Assembly: GCA_015178975.1 (NCBI GenBank)
Contig: WHVD01000091.1
Location: 186,001-250,000 of the forward strand
DNA from: Hysterangium stoloniferum
Taxonomy: Eukaryota; Basidiomycota; Agaricomycetes; Hysterangiales; Hysterangiaceae
Direction of reading: 5' to 3'
DNA length: 64,000 nt
Part shown: positions 25,862 to 38,923 of the stretch, piece after piece
How the letters are laid out: each line of letters begins with the position of its first letter
Numbering within the stretch: the first letter of the stretch is position 1
Notes under the pieces: model-generated
Database searches by the model: none
Told to the model about the DNA's origin: nothing
The model's input: only the letters and a program-made list of their open reading frames with translations
Translations under genes and position numbers: made by a program

Positions 25862-28800
25862 TTTGTGAACACTTTGGACGCCTTCTGACGTGGATCATTC
25901 GGCCAATGGAGATCACGTGTGTCTCAGGTCACATTCGGCAAGCCAGCTTGTCCAAAAAGCATTGCGTATATTTGGGTGCACTGCTCGACTTTAGATGTAT
26001 ATAAAGTTAAAATTGCGCAGCCCTTTTCTCTAATAATTAGATTATAAACATAGATGGTGAGTTAATTCTCGTCGTACTATACATGGTCAAATTGTGCTTG
26101 TCTCATATCTTCCCCTGCCCTATTATGGCAAATATTTAGTGCTCAACGCATGGATATTCTTCAACTGTTATACAGCGCTTACCATTGACCTTTCCATCTT
26201 AGAAGACCTGGGGAAGACGCCTCGAAAACATTACGTCCCTTGGGAGACAAGTATTATGTCTTCACAGGTGCTTACCGCAACATGTTTTGGAAGCCTTTTC
26301 CATAGGTATTCTTAGATCGAGAATCCAGCTATTAGCACTGTGCTACACCCTACATGTGTGTCTGTAAATAATTTCCCTTTGTGTCATAGTTCGTGGCTGA
26401 TTTACATGCTTTCAGATGATTCTGCAGCTTCCGAGGTTTCGAGTAGCATTCTCCAAGAAAAAACTCCTCCGAGTTCCACACACTCTTTTCAACATCCTGG
26501 GTAAAAGAAAAACAGGTACACTCTACATATTGCCAATTCAGTTCATGCTATGCCGGTTTCAATTCTCAAGTGTTCACAGCGCACTTACCCACGTTCAAGA
26601 CCGGCCTTTGTAAATTCAGGGGTTTTTTGCCAGAAAGCTTCAATGAGTAACATATATCCGCACACATGTTATTTGTTTAATTTCTGAGCTCCGATACAAG
26701 CAGGCTTGTAATCTTCTTCCCCCCGGCATTCTTAGAGGCGCTCGCAATATCCCGCAAACCTCAAGGGCACAAGACGCAACTCATGACACCGGCAGTTCCA
26801 CTGTTGTGCGTAAAATGTTTTCCCAGGGTGCACTGTATATGCGTATGACTTATGCGAAGCTCCACCCATGTTTTCTCTATCTGCACTGCTCACAAACCAA
26901 ACCTGGCATGGGCTTGTGGGTCTAAGCTGGGGGGAGAGACGGCGATGCTGGACACATCCTCTCCACAAAGGCTCTTTAAAGGAGAGGGGACGTGCAAATT
27001 CTAGGATGTCGAAACCAGCAGCTCAATAAACGACTGTCACAAATTTGCCGATTTATTATGCTTTCACGTTGGTGGGGCTGATTTTATTCCACAATGTCTC
27101 GGCCTCCCAAGAGAGGAAATATTTGAGAGCCAATTTCCCTGATGCACAATGGCAACGCAGCTCTATCGTCCGTCCGTCTATATATTTTACAGGACGACAC
27201 CGAAGGGATTTGTTCAAATATACCTAGGATAAGTCTAAAAGCCTTAGGGAGGCCCAAGTCGAATGCAGTCGGAATCGGCCAGCTTGTAAAGTTCGCCATT
27301 AACAAATCATAGGTATGCTGGGATTTTTTCCGGAAAAGGGTCACTTCACCCATGCCAGTATTGCGATTGATTTTTTATTTTACTGTTGGACAACACACCA
27401 GTTTTTTTATTAAATATCCTGATGGAATTATGCCCGGTCTCATACAAGCATAATATATACAATGTGTTAGAACTGTACAGACAGATGTGTCGATGTCCTC
27501 CAGAAGTCTAAGAAACCGCGGGACACGTGTATCTACAGACTCAATAATATACGATCTTCAAGCTCCGATTCCGAGATTATTAGAGACAAAGTTCGGAGGG
27601 CGACCTACTCTGACTTTCTCACCTAAAGTGAGTATGGACGGAACAGAACAAGTCAATGACAGGGACCCCGCTCTTTTAGGCGACACGAGAGAATTCAGGA
27701 GAATTCACTAATGTAAGGACGCATGGCGAGGGAGAAAGATGTCTCCGGCTCGTGGCTCGCTTCAAGGCTCATGGGTTCTTGGAGTGCCCGAAAGATTCAC
27801 AACCGCTGCTTCTTCTGACATGTGCTTTCACAATAATACTCTTTATAGTACTATGATCCGGTCCAGGGATATTCGACATGCGGGGCTATAGGGGTTTAAA
27901 GGAATGTGTGATGTGATAATCAGATCAGGGTTGTATACGGAAATGTACTCCGACAATGAAGTTCGGTATATTTTTGGCGGCCGGAGGCATCATGATGACT
28001 CGCCTCGTAGAAACTTCCTAAGGTAGGCGCAGCGGATGGCGATTGATTTGTAATATCTTCGATGGAAAGTTGTCCTGAAACTAGGATTGCAGAGAGAAAT
28101 AATAGCAGAATGGTCGGAAGTCCGTAGAATTATCCGTTCGATTATATGTTCTATGAAATATCCGGCACGCACTGTTCATGCCTTCGATAAATCAATCACG
28201 TCAATGTGGCCAGGAATAGACATGAGGTATGACGAGAAGTGTACGGCAGAGAGATATTAAAGAGACTTAGTCTAAGAATGTTTTGATCATTCGTCGAAGT
28301 CCGACAATGTTCCGTCAAGGAGATCCACAAAATCTGCGTGCAGAGCACGGGGACGATTTACCACCTGGCCCGTAATATAAACCAAAAGTGAGGATCGGGG
28401 ACTTTTTGTTTATTCCGTTTGTATCTGTTAGGGTATTGCTCCATTTAAAATAAGACATTTTATCTTTCTCCTCTAACACGCTTTTCCCTTTGCTGTGCCA
28501 TATCTGTTAATAGGATGACTTGAAAAGGGGGGCCAGCAGAACAAGCGGCCAAGGAAAAAAACTGCGAACCACGCAAACCACAGATCTCGGCGAGGGCTAG
28601 AACGTTAATTAAGATGGTCTTAATAAGTGACGTGAAAAGTCCACCAATCGGGCCAATCGCCCAATAGATCTATATAGTCATTAATGATAGATGTCAATAT
28701 TTTAGACGCAAAAGGAAATGGACGAACTTGTGACTAGCGGGTGGTGCCGTGAAATATGCTCTAGCTGACTGGCGTCCATGGCACGGAACATAGCCTTTAG

Positions 28801-31341
28801 AAGGGAGGAAGAATTTACCCAAACCAAGACCCTCATCGCAAGAAATGTAGTTGCGCAACTAGAACCGGAACAGTTCTTCTCGATGTAAACATGTTATCGT
28901 CGGGCCATAAAGAGCTCACGTGATGATACAAATGCGAGTCTATCGGATAGGCCCGATACAAATGAAGAGCCTTCGTGAGTGCTCGGATATCAGACAATGA
29001 AATGAAAATAAGCCTGTCTCAGACTTAATTGAATCTCTTACGGAACCACATCCGACCACCCGCAAGCGCCACTGTGGGACAGGTTATCATCGGGCCAGCA
29101 TAAGTATCCCAAGATAACAATCTGATTGTAATTGGCCACGAGCTGCAGATATAATAAACCTCCCTAAGATAGTCGATACGAAGAAGAAGTTGCGTGGTCG
29201 AATAGCAACATGAAAGAAGATCAACGCCACAAAGCGGCGAGCGAGCAACCCCAGCAGGCCTAAAGATATCACCGAATGAGTACTGTCGACCTGTGGAAGG
29301 AAGTCGCATGTGACGGTTGTGCCGAGTAAATCGATCCTGTGGAGGTCTTGGAAACCTTTTTGACAGCGAAAACGTTGAATGTAGTATAGTCATATGCGAC
29401 ATCTTAGATAGCGAGTCTTCATCCAGGTATCCGGACTGGAACCACGAGCGTAAGGTTAGACAACGGTTACAGAACGCCATATGCATAGGCCTCGGGGGTG
29501 GTTGCGCGGAACCTAAGTGTCAACGAGAACGCCGATAGTATATCTGAATATGGAAGGATAAGAATTATATATAGGGATTCACAGATTTTGTATTATCTTA
29601 CAGAGGACGTGCCTCTCATTAAATATAAATGGATTTCTTTAAAAAAAAACTGAATATAAATATTCGATGCCTCCCCCATAAGTAATCTGATAGCAGTTGA
29701 AACTTCTAGCCCCTTTGACTTACCATTGCGAAATCCGGTGACTACCGCAGAAAGACAAGCACAAACATTGTAGACACGACGATTGTATTGAGTTTATAGG
29801 ATGGCGACTGATTACGAGAATCCCTGCACAACGTGTTTGACGCATGTCGAATGCAAGTTGGGCTAAATTGAGGTACGAAAGGTCCGGGATGATTGATAAA
29901 AGTACCTGCGCCACATATTATGTTATATAATACCGCAATCGAACGTTTGACATGGCCTCATGCCCACAAGAAAGTAAAACCAGCGCAACACCAGCGTGGT
30001 TATCGTGACTTCGGTCAACATGAGCATTGACGCCCAACTTTAAGCCACCATGTCATTGAGGTTCCGGTAGGACGCTCTATCAATATTCTCCCAAGTCATG
30101 ACAAGGGCGTGCCATCATGTTTCTTCCTATCAATATCTCTATGGGATACTTCTAAATCATGACAATGTTATTTCGTAAGGGCCCCTTCCCTCAGGGTAAA
30201 ATACACGGAAGTTTCTCTACCCGATCGCTAACAGCCGACCGATACTATGTACAGAAGGCCTTTTGGCATCCCTTTCCCCGCAAGGCTCCCAAGACACAGA
30301 AGATGTGGGGGAATCAATCCCCACTATAGATGATCTGGCTCCACAGCCCAATGTCACCTGTTTTCACATGTTGCTTAGAGCATTTCACAGACCATGATAG
30401 GAAAAATTGCGTTCCACTGATCAGACTCGTTCCTGATCTTCTGTGACCGTCAAAAAGACGTTGGACACACGAACATACTACGGTGGTCCGGATGCATTCT
30501 GATTTTCCGAAGCCATGGTCAGATTCACCGTTCTATTCCGGCAACTTTTGAGACTGCTCTTTTCCCCCTTTAATATCTCAAGCCACGTTTTTCTGAAGCC
30601 TTCAGTCTTTAAAAGAGTGTAAGAATGTCTCCTAAGCATTTCTCGCAATCCCCCCCTCCTTTCAGCGATCACCTTTATCCCTCCTCAAACCCCCACTCCG
30701 CGTATGTTAAAGCTTTTTGAACGCACATTGCCTAGGTTTGCTGACTTTACAACGCTTTTACTAGCAAGAATGTGTCAACGATTTATCCACAGCCATGGAT
30801 ACGCTTGCGGACATTCACTTCCCAAGACCTCGCATGTAGACGTGAGTCTCGTATTTGTTACATCAATGGAAGACGTATGACTGAATCTGTAATCAGGAGG
30901 ATTGCAGATCTAGGACGTGCCGTCTCTCTGCTGCCCATGGTGCTGGAGCATGCAGCGCGGAGTGTTCATACACTTGTAAAGCCCTGTACGTCCCGTTGAA
31001 TCGCATCCGGTACTTCCACTCCTTATTTTTGATTCGTCTAAGCCGTGCTCCTGCGAAAAATCTAATCGCTTCCACATCGAACACACTTTGTCCAACCTGC
31101 GCTGTTCATGTCCAGACTTGCCAGAACAATCGCGGAAATCATAACGAAGGCCAATATTACCTCAACCGTACCCACTGAACGACAAATTTCCCTGTTTGAT
31201 TTTTCTTTCAAATACGTATTTTCTTGGTGTATATCCTGTATTTGAATTCCTGTATATTAATGTAATATATCTCGATCACGATTTCATTCTCCGCTTTTAT
31301 AACACTCAAATTCGTAAAGTCGCGCCCCAATATCGTTGACC
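25862..31341. other. 5.5-kb gene-poor stretch
   Basis: I find no gene here. The largest frame (29025-29486, minus) overlaps another open frame on the same strand that has hydrophobic segments, and neither shows a family motif. A decayed membrane-protein gene is possible there. There are short A runs (29641-29650) and AT-rich patches, but no LTR, TIR or tRNA that I can recognise. Confidence 0.45.
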
Positions 31342-32979
31342 ATGAGCTTGTTCATTCAGTCATCTCCGATCCAAACTGCGGCATACTTAAAGACTCTACC
31401 CTCTATTCGGGAACGATGCATTCGAGTGTACGAATTGGCCAAGCAAGACCGTCTCGAGTTTTTCAAGTACTCCCCCGAGAAGGAAGCCGAAGTCGTCAAT
31501 TTCTGTATTAACATCATCCAAGTAAATCGTTATATTATTCCTTGAAACTGTGATCCTAAATAGTATACGAATTATCCTATTAGCGCGATTTCGGATCGAA
31601 TTATAACTCAGTAAGTCGCTGGCTAGTCTCGCTTGTACATTATTGCTTGACTACTTACTATTAGATTCCTCCCCACGGGCGATGGCGTCATTTTGATACT
31701 GGGAGACCCAGAATTTCCAGTCTCATCCTTGAATGGTCAAAAACAAACTCTGAGCTTGAGGTTTGTAAACGGATAATCGATCTCTTTCTTGTTTCCGTGC
31801 TTCTCGACGCCGGTGCAGGAAACACTTGGACATACCGTGAAGAAGGCAGTGATCACAAGTACCAAAGATCTGAGGGTTTGGCCATAGCCAGTCTCGATAT
31901 GTTCAGAGCTGGTATATTTTCGGGTGAAAGCAGACAGCCTTACCGTGTGGATGGTATTATTTCTTTCATCATGGTTTCATCGATGGATGAACTAATGCTG
32001 GTTGTCATGTCCTGGAAGCCGATGGACTTTCACACCTAACAGCCGAGCGCGTGTCCTCGGCGATGCAAGTGAGTGCATCGAATCCAATGACGGGTATAGA
32101 CGGCCGTGCAACTCTGCTAGCCAATCTTGCGAAGGCTCTACGATCGAACCCTACCTTCTTCGGTCCCGACGGACGTCCTGGTAATATGCTTGGTGCGGCT
32201 TCAACGGATTATTGACATAACCGCTTTTCAATCTCACAATGCCATTCTTCGTCACAGATTTCCTCGCATCCGAGTCACTGCCCTCGGAGTCGCCCGAATA
32301 TAACGCTCGTATTCACGTCTCAGTATTGTGGACTATTCTGATAGACGGTTTGGCCGTAATTTGGCCTGGATCTCGTACTCAACTTGCAGGCATTTCTCTT
32401 GGCGATGTATGGCCGTGCTCTGCCCTGAAATCGTCAAATCCCAACGCGGCCGACTCAGCAGATGATCTAGTGCCCTTCCACAAACTTTCCCAATGGCTTG
32501 CATATAGTTTAATTGAACCCATTGAGAAGATCTTAAAGTGGAAGGTGGAAGGGACAGAAGATTTAACCGGTCTTCCTGAATACAGAAACGGGGGTCTGCT
32601 GGTCGATCTCGGTGTTCTTTCGCTTCGGCCGGATGTAATCGATCGATTTTTTTATCCGGATGAATCGTCATCAATCCCTCGACTTCCACCTTCTCATCCG
32701 GCCATCATTGAATGGCGAGCCATGACAGTCATAGAACTGTGGGTTCATATCTTCTCTGGCGTCTAAATTGGTCTCACGATTACCCCACGCACTGTACCTT
32801 ACTATTCTAGAGATCGTATCGCTGAAATGATACGTAAGAATTTAGACAGTCCGCGCCTGAGTCTCGCTCAGGTGCTTGAGAGCGCTACGTGGAAAGGGGG
32901 CCGAGAAATAGCAAAACAGAAACGACCTACAACCGGAGGTCCCCCAATTGACATCGAATCTGATGGTACTGTGTTTTAG
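31342..32979 (+). CDS. URC4: URC4/URG3-like uracil catabolism protein (DUF1688)
   Basis: The start is ATG 31342 (MSLFIQSSPIQTAAYLKTLP). I place exons at 31342-31521, 31584-31610, 31665-31953, 32019-32180, 32258-~32730 and ~32812-32979. Typical DUF1688 pieces are RDFGSNYNSIPPHGRWRHFD across introns 1-2, LVSVLLDAGAGNTWTY, MQVSASNPMTGIDGRA, a WPGSRT piece and the final GGPPIDIESDGTVF. Urc4 is required in fungi for the URC pathway that breaks uracil down to 3-hydroxypropionate. Its chemistry is not settled. The intron ending at 32018 uses an AAG acceptor. Other URC genes are not seen nearby. Confidence 0.9.
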
Positions 32980-33228
32980 ATTAAAGCTATGATATAGCTT
33001 GTCCTAATGTAAAATGGGCTGGTATGGTCATTGTATACTACGTATCTTGTCGCGAATGTCCTTATGTTGGCTTCCCTGACGTCGAGAATTTTATCTGCCA
33101 CCAAGGCTTTACATTAGAGGTAACATGTGCCAACGCAATTGAATCGTCTTTACCGATGTGCTCGCTTGAGCTTTCTTGCTAGCCGAACAGCCAAAATGCA
33201 TGCAACTGCGGCACTGAAGCCACCCAAC
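32980..33228. other. convergent intergenic gap of URC4 and the sugar transporter
   Basis: This 249-bp region lies between two convergent stops. I see no further feature in it. Confidence 0.4.
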
Positions 33229-36125
33229 CTAGCGGATAGAAGAAAGAAGGGGGAACGAGCTCGTCAGATAACTCGGATCCACCCGGAATGCAAAGGAACA
33301 GACGAACAGAAAGATTACTGTCACTGAGTCGACACTCTTCGTGGCGTCCTCCCCTCCCGCGCGAGGCACCATAACACTCGCCCGCAGTAAGCCGCGTTCT
33401 GCCGTACTATTTGTCTCCGTTGGAATGGACGGCGGACCGCCGGCATGACCCTGTGAGTGTAAGCCGGATTTTTCAGGATCCATAATTGCGAAAATGATGG
33501 ACGATATCCCAGTAATGAGAAATTGGGGTATCACGACGAAAACATTATGTATGCCCTGTTGACATCGTCACAGAAAGGGAGATGAGTCAGTGATGCGACA
33601 CGGGGAAGGTATGCACTCAGAAAATGATCATTTCGTGTCTTTGGCCGATACACGCAAAGAAGCACGGCGGAGAAACGAGGTAACAGGTCTGCGAAACCAG
33701 ACAATAAACAAATTACTCACAAGAATGATACCAGCCTTGTCTTCTATACTATTGTTGCGCGCCACTTCAACCCGTCTCGGGTCTTCCCTACTCACGCCGA
33801 CACCGTCATACTCCTCGGGATTCTCAAAATTTATCTCCTCTCGGTTTTCCTGTGAAGCAGCATGTGTACCTAATAATGGTGAGCTAACGGGTGGGATGGC
33901 ATCGAAATCTTTGCTCGACCGACTGGGGCTGGTCGACCTGGAGTCTATCTCGGCAAAGTGAACCTTCTTCGTAGAGGGGACGTCCCGAAGGGCATCATCG
34001 TCCTCCTTAGCCTCGAAGACAACTTCTCGATCTTCATTTAAGTGCCGAAGTGAATCCCCGTCGGATCTGCCGTTGGTACGTGCATCTCGGAGAGGGATGG
34101 ATTCATCTTCGGTATCACTGCCATCATCCGCATCTCCAAGAATAAAGTGAGCAGGGTCGGGTGAGTCGCTATGAATAGCCTCCGCAATCTAATTTAAAGA
34201 AATAAAAGAAGAGAAAATGAACTATAAATCTCTTAAGTGGTCGCGGTACCCACCAATGCGAATGGCGCCCACTGCGTGATCGCCCAACTGAATCCCGAAA
34301 GTGTCAAGATCGCCGTAGCCGCCGCTACGTTGTGTATGAAACTGTGTTTCCGATATTTTCCGTTTAGAAGACGCTTAGTACTGAATCTGATACTCACAAT
34401 ATACTGAACATGCAAACTGAAAATATACCATGGGAGATTGCCCATAATACCGTCAAATGACATGTTGGCCGCCCCTCCCATATTCGTGTTAATGTCCCTA
34501 TCCATCCACGTCCCCGCCTTTGATAATTTTCAGCGCAATGTTCATCCCCCACGACGCCGGTAACAAAGAAAGGGAGAATCACACTGGCAACAAGACTGGC
34601 AACAGCATTGCAAAGCAATGCACGAGAACCGAGTCTGGTTGCCTCCGAGTCCAGAGCGACTCGGGCAGCTTCGGTATCAGGAATCGGAGAAGCACTTATC
34701 CAAACAAATATAAGAAAAAAAGTGAGGATAGCCAAGTGCAGTGAGCATCGTACCGTTTGTGTAATCCGCCAACATATAGACTTGTCCAGAATAGCACAGG
34801 AAACCACCCGATCCAAGCACTTTTTATATCATATATACATCGATCGAAGGGCAATATCAACCAGATGACTCACAATAATTGAATATAGCACTTGCATTTA
34901 TTATTAGTGGTGCAAGCGTAGACCACGAAAGGCTCACAATATGTTTGATGGTTACAGGTAGTACCCAGAAATTTCTCCAGATGTCTTTAATGATATCAAA
35001 AAATCCTGATCTAAGCCTTATGCTAAAAAATCATCACGAGCACACGTCAACAGAGTACCGGAGTGAAAAGTTTATCTCTTAATTTGTTCATACCTTTCTG
35101 CAGTTTTGAAGAGAGCGCGCTCCTTGACATTAAAAATAGTGATAAAGTGTGTCATGATGAGGAGCGCAGATGTGATAACACATAGTATTTGAAGTTGCGT
35201 GCTTCCAAGAAATGAAAAAGCATAGGTAAGATCAACATTTCCGCTATTCGGAAATAAGGGAACATGTCAATGAGATGAAAAATCAAGAAAGTCGCGCAGG
35301 CAAAAAACTCACACGAAGAATCCGGTCACACTCCCCAAACCGAACATCCGTCCAGCCCATGCATTGCCTCCTTCCTGTTCGGATACGGGAAGGATGTCGA
35401 CCAGTAATGCACGATCCATTGCTTGTACTAAGCAAAAGATAAAAAGATAACTAAATCGGATGCATCAGAGCGTGGTCCACATACCAGCATTGATAGAAAA
35501 GTCTATGAGAAATATCGAAAGGACAGCAAGTCCTATTGTGAGTGCATTGTTCTAAGCTTGATTTTCAGATGCAAAATTAACATATAGTAGATAAGTGACC
35601 CACCACAGAACTACCATCTTTGGTAACTATATTTGCAAACTGTCGTGTAAACCCAAGCAGATACATAGCAATAAAGCATATGATTATGCCGAAAACAATG
35701 TAAGGCCGACGTCGACCAAAGCGGGAATTGGAACGGTCAGAGAGGACACCTGATGCTCTTATATTTTGAATGGTCTGTTAGCTTTTTTTGTATTACACAC
35801 CTATGAGGGGTTGTACGATCAAGCCAGAGAGAGGTCCAGCTAGGAAAACAATTGACATAAAACTCCTGGAAAGGCCTAAGGATATTAAATACGGCGATGC
35901 TAGAAAAAACATGTTTTTAATTGAGTTGAGTATTTACATTTGATTCGACAGTCACATACCATAGCTCATCTCCACCGACCAGATCATCTGCAGACCCAAC
36001 ATTCCAATGGTGAGTAACGGCATCTTCAATACCTCCGGGCCCAGTACTTTTGACACTCCCGTCCATTGTAGATTCGTCCCTAATTCTTCATCCGCAGATA
36101 CAGACAACGCAGAGAAGCCAGCCAT
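33229..36125 (-). CDS. SLC45/SUT-type sugar:proton symporter (MFS)
   Basis: The start is ATG 36123-36125 and the model end is at 33229. The N-terminus leads into a first membrane helix with LGLQMIWSVEMSY. The second exon continues with PYLISLGLS and LAGPLSGLIVQPLIG. The next exon carries the family signature SDRSNSRFGRRRPYIVFG at about 35745-35690, known from plant sucrose transporters and animal SLC45. Later exons have a long charged cytosolic loop (about 34190-33720) and the last helices near 34800-34250 and 33534-33480 (QFLITGISSIIFAIMDPEK). Such proteins import sucrose or other alpha-glucosides with protons at the plasma membrane. There are about ten short introns. The reading after about residue DPEK lacks a clear final helix, so the last exon or a missed intron needs checking. 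Confidence 0.85.
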
Positions 36126-36523
36126 ACGAACTATGGTATATCCACCTGTGGTAAGGTACACAGCCTTGTTTGAAAAGCCAGAAAAGAGACAGGATACGCC
36201 GCGATATACTAGAACAAATTTTAAAGTGAAATTAACATATAACGTCCGATGTCTATCCGTAACGTAGAAATAGAGCGGGATTGGGGTTTAGCGGTCTCTT
36301 TTGGTTGGTGGTGAAGTGATCACGTAAACGATCGCTCATTTGGGTTATGATCCGAAGACCACTTACACATGGCATCGTGGCGCTGAATACTGCCATAAAA
36401 TATGTGGATCTGGTTTTAATTGGGAGATTATCATTCAAGCTAATTGATTATAGTTCACTTAAGGCGATAAGATATCTGATGATTATGCCATTTATTGAGT
36501 CGGGCGACCAGACTCGAACATTG
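36126..36523. other. 5' flank of the sugar transporter
   Basis: No gene is seen. It ends at the left copy of the LINE target-site duplication. Confidence 0.45.
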
Positions 36524-37056
36524 GTCACGTGATATAGTTTTATGTTTGTATCCCGCTTCAAGCAACAATGGCTAACTGCGGCTAGGGGATGGAAAGGCCC
36601 CCAGCGAAACTATGCTACGGTGGTAAGAAGTTCCGAGTGAGCTACGTGTCTACGATGGATTTTAGAGGGCTCGAGTCAGGGTGGGGATGGAAGACCGGGA
36701 GAGGGATATGTACATCGGCCGTGCGTTCAGGGACAATCTGTTGTGGAGGGATTGTGGGAGAGGTGTGGGGCGAGCGGGGGAGTCGGTGTTGCAATGGAAC
36801 CAGGTGACTCTAAGGGGGTTCGTAGGGGCGTGGTGCAAAGGCAGAGGTTTGGCAGATAAATTTTGCAACTGCTCTGAGCCCAGACTTTGTACCCAGCAGA
36901 AGGGCCAGGTCGAGACCGCGTGAGACCTTTCGTAGGGGCCCACGCCAATCTTCGTAAAGGGGGCAGCTCGTTAAGATGTGGTCGCGCGTTTGGAGGGGTG
37001 CATATCCACAGGGGCACGCAGTGGGCAGGTCAGGGAGGAAGTCACGTGATATAGTT
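36524..37056 (-). mobile_element. 5'-truncated non-LTR retrotransposon (LINE) fragment with 16-bp target-site duplication
   Basis: A perfect direct repeat GTCACGTGATATAGTT stands at 36524-36539 and 37041-37056. Between them lie 501 bp that read on the minus strand as the end of a LINE ORF2: CPCGYAPLQTRDHILTSCPL..., a CxC..H..C zinc-knuckle-like end found after the RNase H domain of fungal LINEs, stopping at 36810. About 270 bp of 3' UTR follow, ending in an A-rich tail (complement of 36540-36555). The 5' end is lost, as usual for target-primed reverse transcription. Confidence 0.85.
36810..37040 (-). pseudogene. C-terminal fragment of LINE reverse transcriptase/RNase H polyprotein
   Basis: About 76 codons are open from the truncation point to TAG at 36810-36812. 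The Cys-x-Cys ... His ... Cys pattern with QTRDHIL is typical of the last domain of fungal non-LTR ORF2 proteins. It has no start, and the catalytic domains are absent. Confidence 0.75.
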
Positions 37057-38923
37057 AGCGCCAGTTGTCGTTTTTACTATTTTTACTGTCATCATCTGTA
37101 TCGTACTCGCCGTTCTCAAGGAATATATGCTAGTCCTATCAAGGTCTGGACGATGTACCAAATGTGAAGCTGCCTTGACATTAACCTTTCACCGAATCCA
37201 GACGAGATGAAATATTGAGCGGCAGTGTTGATTTAAATAGGTATTTGTTTTGGAAATCTATTGGGATTGGTAAAGTGGCAAGACAAATAATAAAAAGGGC
37301 AAAAATGAGATGCGTGCATGGACACCGTTGTCAGTGGTCAACACAAACAGATGTGGCTCACTGGCAGGCTTGTTAGTAAGTGCGCCATTGTTGACACCAG
37401 TCTGCTAGCTCACAACCGATTCAAAAGCCTAATGTATAACCGCAAGGCATGGGTATTAGCGAATATTGCCAAAAAATATGACCTTGCAAGCGACGGATCA
37501 TTTGAATCTAAGAGAGTCTACAGACAGTGTTACTCCAAAGGCAACAATGGACGTCAATAATACGCAACATCGGTCATGGGTCTGAAAGGTTATGCCTCGC
37601 TTCCATGCTGACACGTTCTTTGCCACAAATTGGGAGTGTGGACTATAGCTTGCTCATCCCAGATCTACACAACCTCTTTTTCAGATTAAAGGTTAAACTG
37701 TATTTTAATCTAGAAATGGATGGCCTAGACTGGATCATGAAAGAGCTCGAGGTAAGTATCTGATCGAAAAGCTTAATGGTAGAGTGACAGTTGTTTTCTA
37801 GCCCTGATTCTATCTCTAGAACGAGTTCCTTGTATGGTTCAAGCCTGAACCTCGTGTAGTCGAATGGATCTTAGGTAAAATGGGTGATTGTAATTCCTGG
37901 GAAAATCTAGGTTTTCCCTGCCGTACCTGAGAGTGTGCCTCTAGCATAACTTATTCCCGTAGCTACGAGGATGGAACGCTGGTAACTTAGGGTATATATT
38001 CATGGGTGGGTAACAAACAAGCCGTCACTTTTGGCGGCCACAGATGCACGCCCAAATTCTACCTGAAGTCTGATCACCGCATATCCTTTGCCACGAGGTC
38101 AATGTCATTAAATACGCAGTTTTTGAGCCTGATGGACGGCCGTGATTTCATACTCGATCGGTATTTCAGAACTCTGTCTCTTGAGGTTTTCTTGCCGGCC
38201 TCCACCTCAAATTTACAGGTCCAGCTAATACTCGAATATTTAGGCTCAGTAGTTTATGATCCTGGTCATTTAAATTTGAGTACTCTCAATCGACTTTCAG
38301 ATATAAATATCTTTGGGATAGTACTTCTCGGGCTACTACTAGTAACCTATGGTCCCAGAGCTCCAGAGCATTGAAGTTTGCCACTTGCTATCCTCCTCTC
38401 CCTCTTTTTTATTCATTTTCCTAATTACTCGCCACAACGCAAAATACGTAGGCCAACGTGATGCCGGAGTCATAGTGGCCTATGACGTTCCTCGTCCTTT
38501 CTTCTTTTTCTGCAAGAGCGTTTAAAAGAGCAAAGCAAGCAGCCCTGGCATCCCCTCCGTGCCCGCTGTATATCTACCAGTTCATACCAAATAGACCAGA
38601 AACGGAAACATGGCATAAATCATAGAAGTGAAATCATAGGACTCACCCGGGGAACTGTGTGACCTTTAACAATAACGAAGGTGCACTTGCACAACTTTTA
38701 CACCTGATAAAGCAGACATGCTAGATGAAGGATTCGTTATTTCCAGTCCACCTATAGCCAATATAGATGGCAGGAATGACATTGGATGAAGAACTTGTTC
38801 TCAGCACTCTCTGAGTTACCGTCTGACAGACTGTTGCTGATTCGCTTCATTATGCGCGTGTGTTTCCCATAGGAACTAGTCACGGGTGTCGCCAGATCAG
38901 AACATTTTGCTCTTCCAATATCA
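37057..38923. other. intergenic, nothing recognised
   Basis: Several open frames occur (37318-37763 and 38006-38374 on the plus strand, up to 122 codons). None shows family motifs or consistent splice joins. They could be remnants of a decayed gene. Confidence 0.4.

Noticed and set aside
29025-29486. 153-codon minus-strand frame in the gene-poor region
   Set aside because: No family motif; a second same-strand frame overlaps it and neither joins to further exons. It may be a decayed gene but cannot be supported.
38006-38374. 122-codon plus-strand ORF before the SDR gene
   Set aside because: No recognisable motif, no sensible splice partners and composition like the surroundings.
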